From JAMHWF01 sp035911095 (GTDB taxonomy: Bacteria > Pseudomonadota > Gammaproteobacteria > Burkholderiales > Burkholderiaceae_C), in the NCBI GenBank assembly GCA_035911095.1, contig JAMHWF010000053.1:186001-250000 (forward strand): 64,000 bases of DNA. The letters are read 5' to 3'. The translations under genes were made by a program, and so were the position numbers. Of this stretch, positions 62,342-64,000 are shown piece by piece. The notes beneath the pieces are model-generated. The model ran no database searches, was not told the origin of the DNA, and saw only the letters and a program-made list of their open reading frames with translations. Positions within the stretch are counted from its first letter, which is position 1, and each line of letters starts with the position of its first letter.

Positions 62342-62887
62342 CTACACCCGCAGGCAGCCGCGGAAGCCGCGCGACGCGTAGTAGGACTCGGCGCCGTTGT
62401 GATAGACGAAGACCCGGTCATAGCGACGGTCGCAGAAGAGCGCGCCGCCCAGCGCCCTGAACTCGGCCGGCGTGGCGACCCAGCTCGAGGTCTTGCGGTC
62501 GAACTCGCCCAGCGCCTGCAGCGCGCGGTACTGCGCCTCGGTCAGCAACTCGATGCCGAGGGCGGCCGCCATGCCGAGCGCGCTGCCGGCCGGCTTGTGC
62601 TGCTTGCGCGCGGCCAGGGCCTCATCGTCGAAGCAGAGGCTGCGCCGACCGGCCGGGCTTTCGGGCGCGCAGTCGCAGAAGACGATCTCGCCGGTCGCGG
62701 CGTCGTGGCCGATGACGTCGGGCTCGCCACCTGTGCGTTCCATCTCGGCCAGCGCGAGGAGCTGGTCGGGGCGGGACTCGAGCCGCGCCCGCACCGCGCT
62801 CCATTCGACGCCGACGTGGCGGCCCGGATGCGCTGCGAATCGCGCTTCGAGCGTGCGGATCAGCTGCTGACGATCGGTGTTCTTCAT
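62342..62887 (-). CDS. DUF4256-family protein
   Basis: 181 residues. Matches the DUF4256 pattern: LEARFAAHPGRHVGVEW, MERTGGEPDVIGHDAATGEIVFCDCAPESPAGRRSLCFD, GIELLTEAQYRALQALGEFDRKTSSWV and YDRVFVYHNGAESYYASRGFRG. Cytoplasmic, function unknown. It is the same strand as, and 25 bp upstream of, the hypothetical membrane protein gene. Confidence 0.78.
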   Translation of the reverse strand: MKNTDRQQLIRTLEARFAAHPGRHVGVEWSAVRARLESRPDQLLALAEMERTGGEPDVIGHDAATGEIVFCDCAPESPAGRRSLCFDDEALAARKQHKPAGSALGMAAALGIELLTEAQYRALQALGEFDRKTSSWVATPAEFRALGGALFCDRRYDRVFVYHNGAESYYASRGFRGCLRV

Positions 62888-62962
62888 GGGCTCAGGGACC
62901 TGCCTGGCGTGGACTCGGGGATTCTGGGCGCCCGAACCCAGGCTGCGAAGTGGTTGTCGCGG

Positions 62963-63544
62963 TCATCGACGGCCGGCCTTCGGCGCAGGCGACGCAGGCC
63001 CGGGCTGCCGCCCGCGCACCACCGCCCAGCGTTCATGGTCGCGCCAGCGGCCGCCGAGCTTCAGGTAGGCCGGCGAACAGCCCTCTAGGCTGAAGCCGCA
63101 GCGGCGCACCAGGGCGATCGACGCGACGTTCCCCGGCTGGATGTTGGCCTCGAGCCGGTGCAGCCCGAGCGTGGAGAACGCGCGCCGGACGACGGCGCGC
63201 AGGCCCTGCGTCATCAGGCCCTGGCCCTCGTGCCCGGCGAACGCGTAGTAGCCGAGGTAGCCGCTGCAGAACGGGCCGTAGACGACGTTGGTCAGGTGGA
63301 TCGCGCCGACCAGTTCCCCACCCTCTGCAAGACAGACGACGAACGCGAAGTGGGCACCGTCGTCGAAGCACGCCAGGTGGCGGGCGAAAGCCGGCGCGTC
63401 GGCCGGCGCCGTTACCCAGGGCCGATGCAGCGAGGCGCTGGCGCGCGCCGCGGCGACGAACGCCGGCCCGTCGGCCGGCGAGAGCGGACGGACGAGGACG
63501 TGTGGCGCCTTGCGGTCCGGCCCTTCGCCGGCCTGAGGTTTCAT
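62963..63544 (-). CDS. GNAT-family N-acetyltransferase (RimJ/RimL type)
   Basis: 193 residues. LVRPLSPADGPAFVAAARAS, GGELVGAIHLTNVVYGPFCSGYLGYYAFAGHEGQGLMTQGLRAVVRRAFSTLGLHRLEANIQPGNVASIALVRRCGFSLEG: the acetyl-CoA loop and the Asn-x-x-Ser motif B are clear. Typical targets are ribosomal-protein N-termini or small amines; target unknown. AGGAA precedes the ATG at 63544; the frame is open upstream but unconserved. Confidence 0.87.
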   Translation of the reverse strand: MKPQAGEGPDRKAPHVLVRPLSPADGPAFVAAARASASLHRPWVTAPADAPAFARHLACFDDGAHFAFVVCLAEGGELVGAIHLTNVVYGPFCSGYLGYYAFAGHEGQGLMTQGLRAVVRRAFSTLGLHRLEANIQPGNVASIALVRRCGFSLEGCSPAYLKLGGRWRDHERWAVVRGRQPGPASPAPKAGRR

Positions 63545-63563
63545 GCGCCGTTCCTGAGTCGGT

Positions 63564-64000
63564 TCAGTACGCCGCCACCAACCCGTCCCGCCTCGAGTCG
63601 CTGGCCCCCGCATATCCCTCCACCGCAGGCTCGCCAAGCCGCCAGATGAACTGGCCCGCGCCGAAGTCCTGGTAGCTGTCCTGGAAGTCCTCGACCTGGT
63701 GACCGAGCGCGCGCAGGCCCTCGCGCAGCGCCGGGTCCATGCCGGGCTCGACGTTCAGCGACAGGCCCTGGTTGAAGCGCCAGCGCGGCGCGTCGCAGGC
63801 GGCCTGCGGCGACTGGCGGTGGTCGAGCATGCGCACCAGCGTCTGCACCTGGCCCTGCGGCTGCATGTTGCCGCCCATCACGCCGAAGCTCATGCGCGGC
63901 GTGCCGTCGGCGTCGGTGAGGAAGCCGGGGATGATCGTGTGGAAGGGCCGCTTGCCACCCGAGACGAGGTTGGGGCTGCCGTCGACGAGCGAGAAGCCGT
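63564..64000 (-). CDS. ggt: Gamma-glutamyltransferase, C-terminal part (cut by window edge)
   Basis: The last 145 or so residues are visible. GGKRPFHTIIPGFLT and MSFGVMGGNMQPQGQVQTLVRMLDH are characteristic of the small subunit of gamma-glutamyltranspeptidases, and DAPRWRFNQGLSLNVEPG follows. The nucleophilic Thr and the start lie beyond position 64000. Uses glutathione-type gamma-glutamyl donors, usually periplasmic. Confidence 0.9.
   Translation of the reverse strand, partial: GFSLVDGSPNLVSGGKRPFHTIIPGFLTDADGTPRMSFGVMGGNMQPQGQVQTLVRMLDHRQSPQAACDAPRWRFNQGLSLNVEPGMDPALREGLRALGHQVEDFQDSYQDFGAGQFIWRLGEPAVEGYAGASDSRRDGLVAAY

Overview
The window is about 70% G+C by eye (not counted). Gene content and protein sequences point to a Burkholderiales betaproteobacterium, perhaps near the Rubrivivax/Leptothrix/Methylibium group: a malonate decarboxylase operon, a BktB-like thiolase, IcmF, TauABC with SsuD, and a Lig E-type exported DNA ligase. 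It reads as ordinary chromosome. I found no tRNA, rRNA, insertion sequence, phage gene or CRISPR array. Both ends cut genes: exonuclease I at the left and gamma-glutamyltransferase at the right.

Layout. 1-6.9 kb: exonuclease I and Lig E-type ligase on the minus strand, then acnA overlapping a trypsin-like protease and an FHA membrane protein. 6.95-15.8 kb: a complete malonate catabolism locus (mdcR, a MatC-type carrier, mdcA-C-D-E-G-B-H) with a good LysR-type operator ahead of the carrier. 16-17.2 kb: a thiolase with a clear terminator. 17.25-26.6 kb: a NarL-type two-component system divergent from a TonB-dependent receptor, then IcmF and a BtuF-like protein, which suggests a cobalamin theme. 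26.8-31.7 kb: an Rnk/GreA-type factor and a DUF2339/DUF3999 membrane pair.

31.7-33.7 kb is the least conventional stretch. A secreted golvesin-domain protein lies in locally A+T-richer DNA. It is followed by a 13-bp-stem hairpin, eleven heptamers of the form GGGGCTY, and two inverted copies of a structured element of about 180 bp. The 12-bp stems of the two copies differ in sequence, yet both pair perfectly.

33.7-44.8 kb: a LysR regulator divergent from a nine-gene operon. Two divergent 5-formyltetrahydrofolate cyclo-ligase-like paralogues bracket a BMP/nucleoside-type ABC importer and an NMT1/THI5-type ABC importer whose permease is a two-domain fusion. Known links between this paralogue family and thiamin suggest salvage of a thiamin-related pyrimidine or similar compound. 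This is the best candidate for an undescribed pathway.

44.8-54.1 kb: a half-length MreB-like protein, a DUF218 protein, a cupin, then sulfur genes (periplasmic sulfurtransferase, YeeE-type thiosulfate transporter, TauABC, SsuD, nitroreductase). 54.1-61.3 kb: a membrane-lipid neighbourhood (MGDG-synthase-like glycosyltransferase, phosphatidylserine decarboxylase, class III aminotransferase, Mpo1-like protein, GT4 glycosyltransferase, LplT-like transporter). 61.4-64 kb: miscellaneous genes and the C-terminal part of gamma-glutamyltransferase.

Long open frames opposite or out of phase with these genes are G+C artefacts and are not listed. All functions come from reading the sequence; no database search was run.
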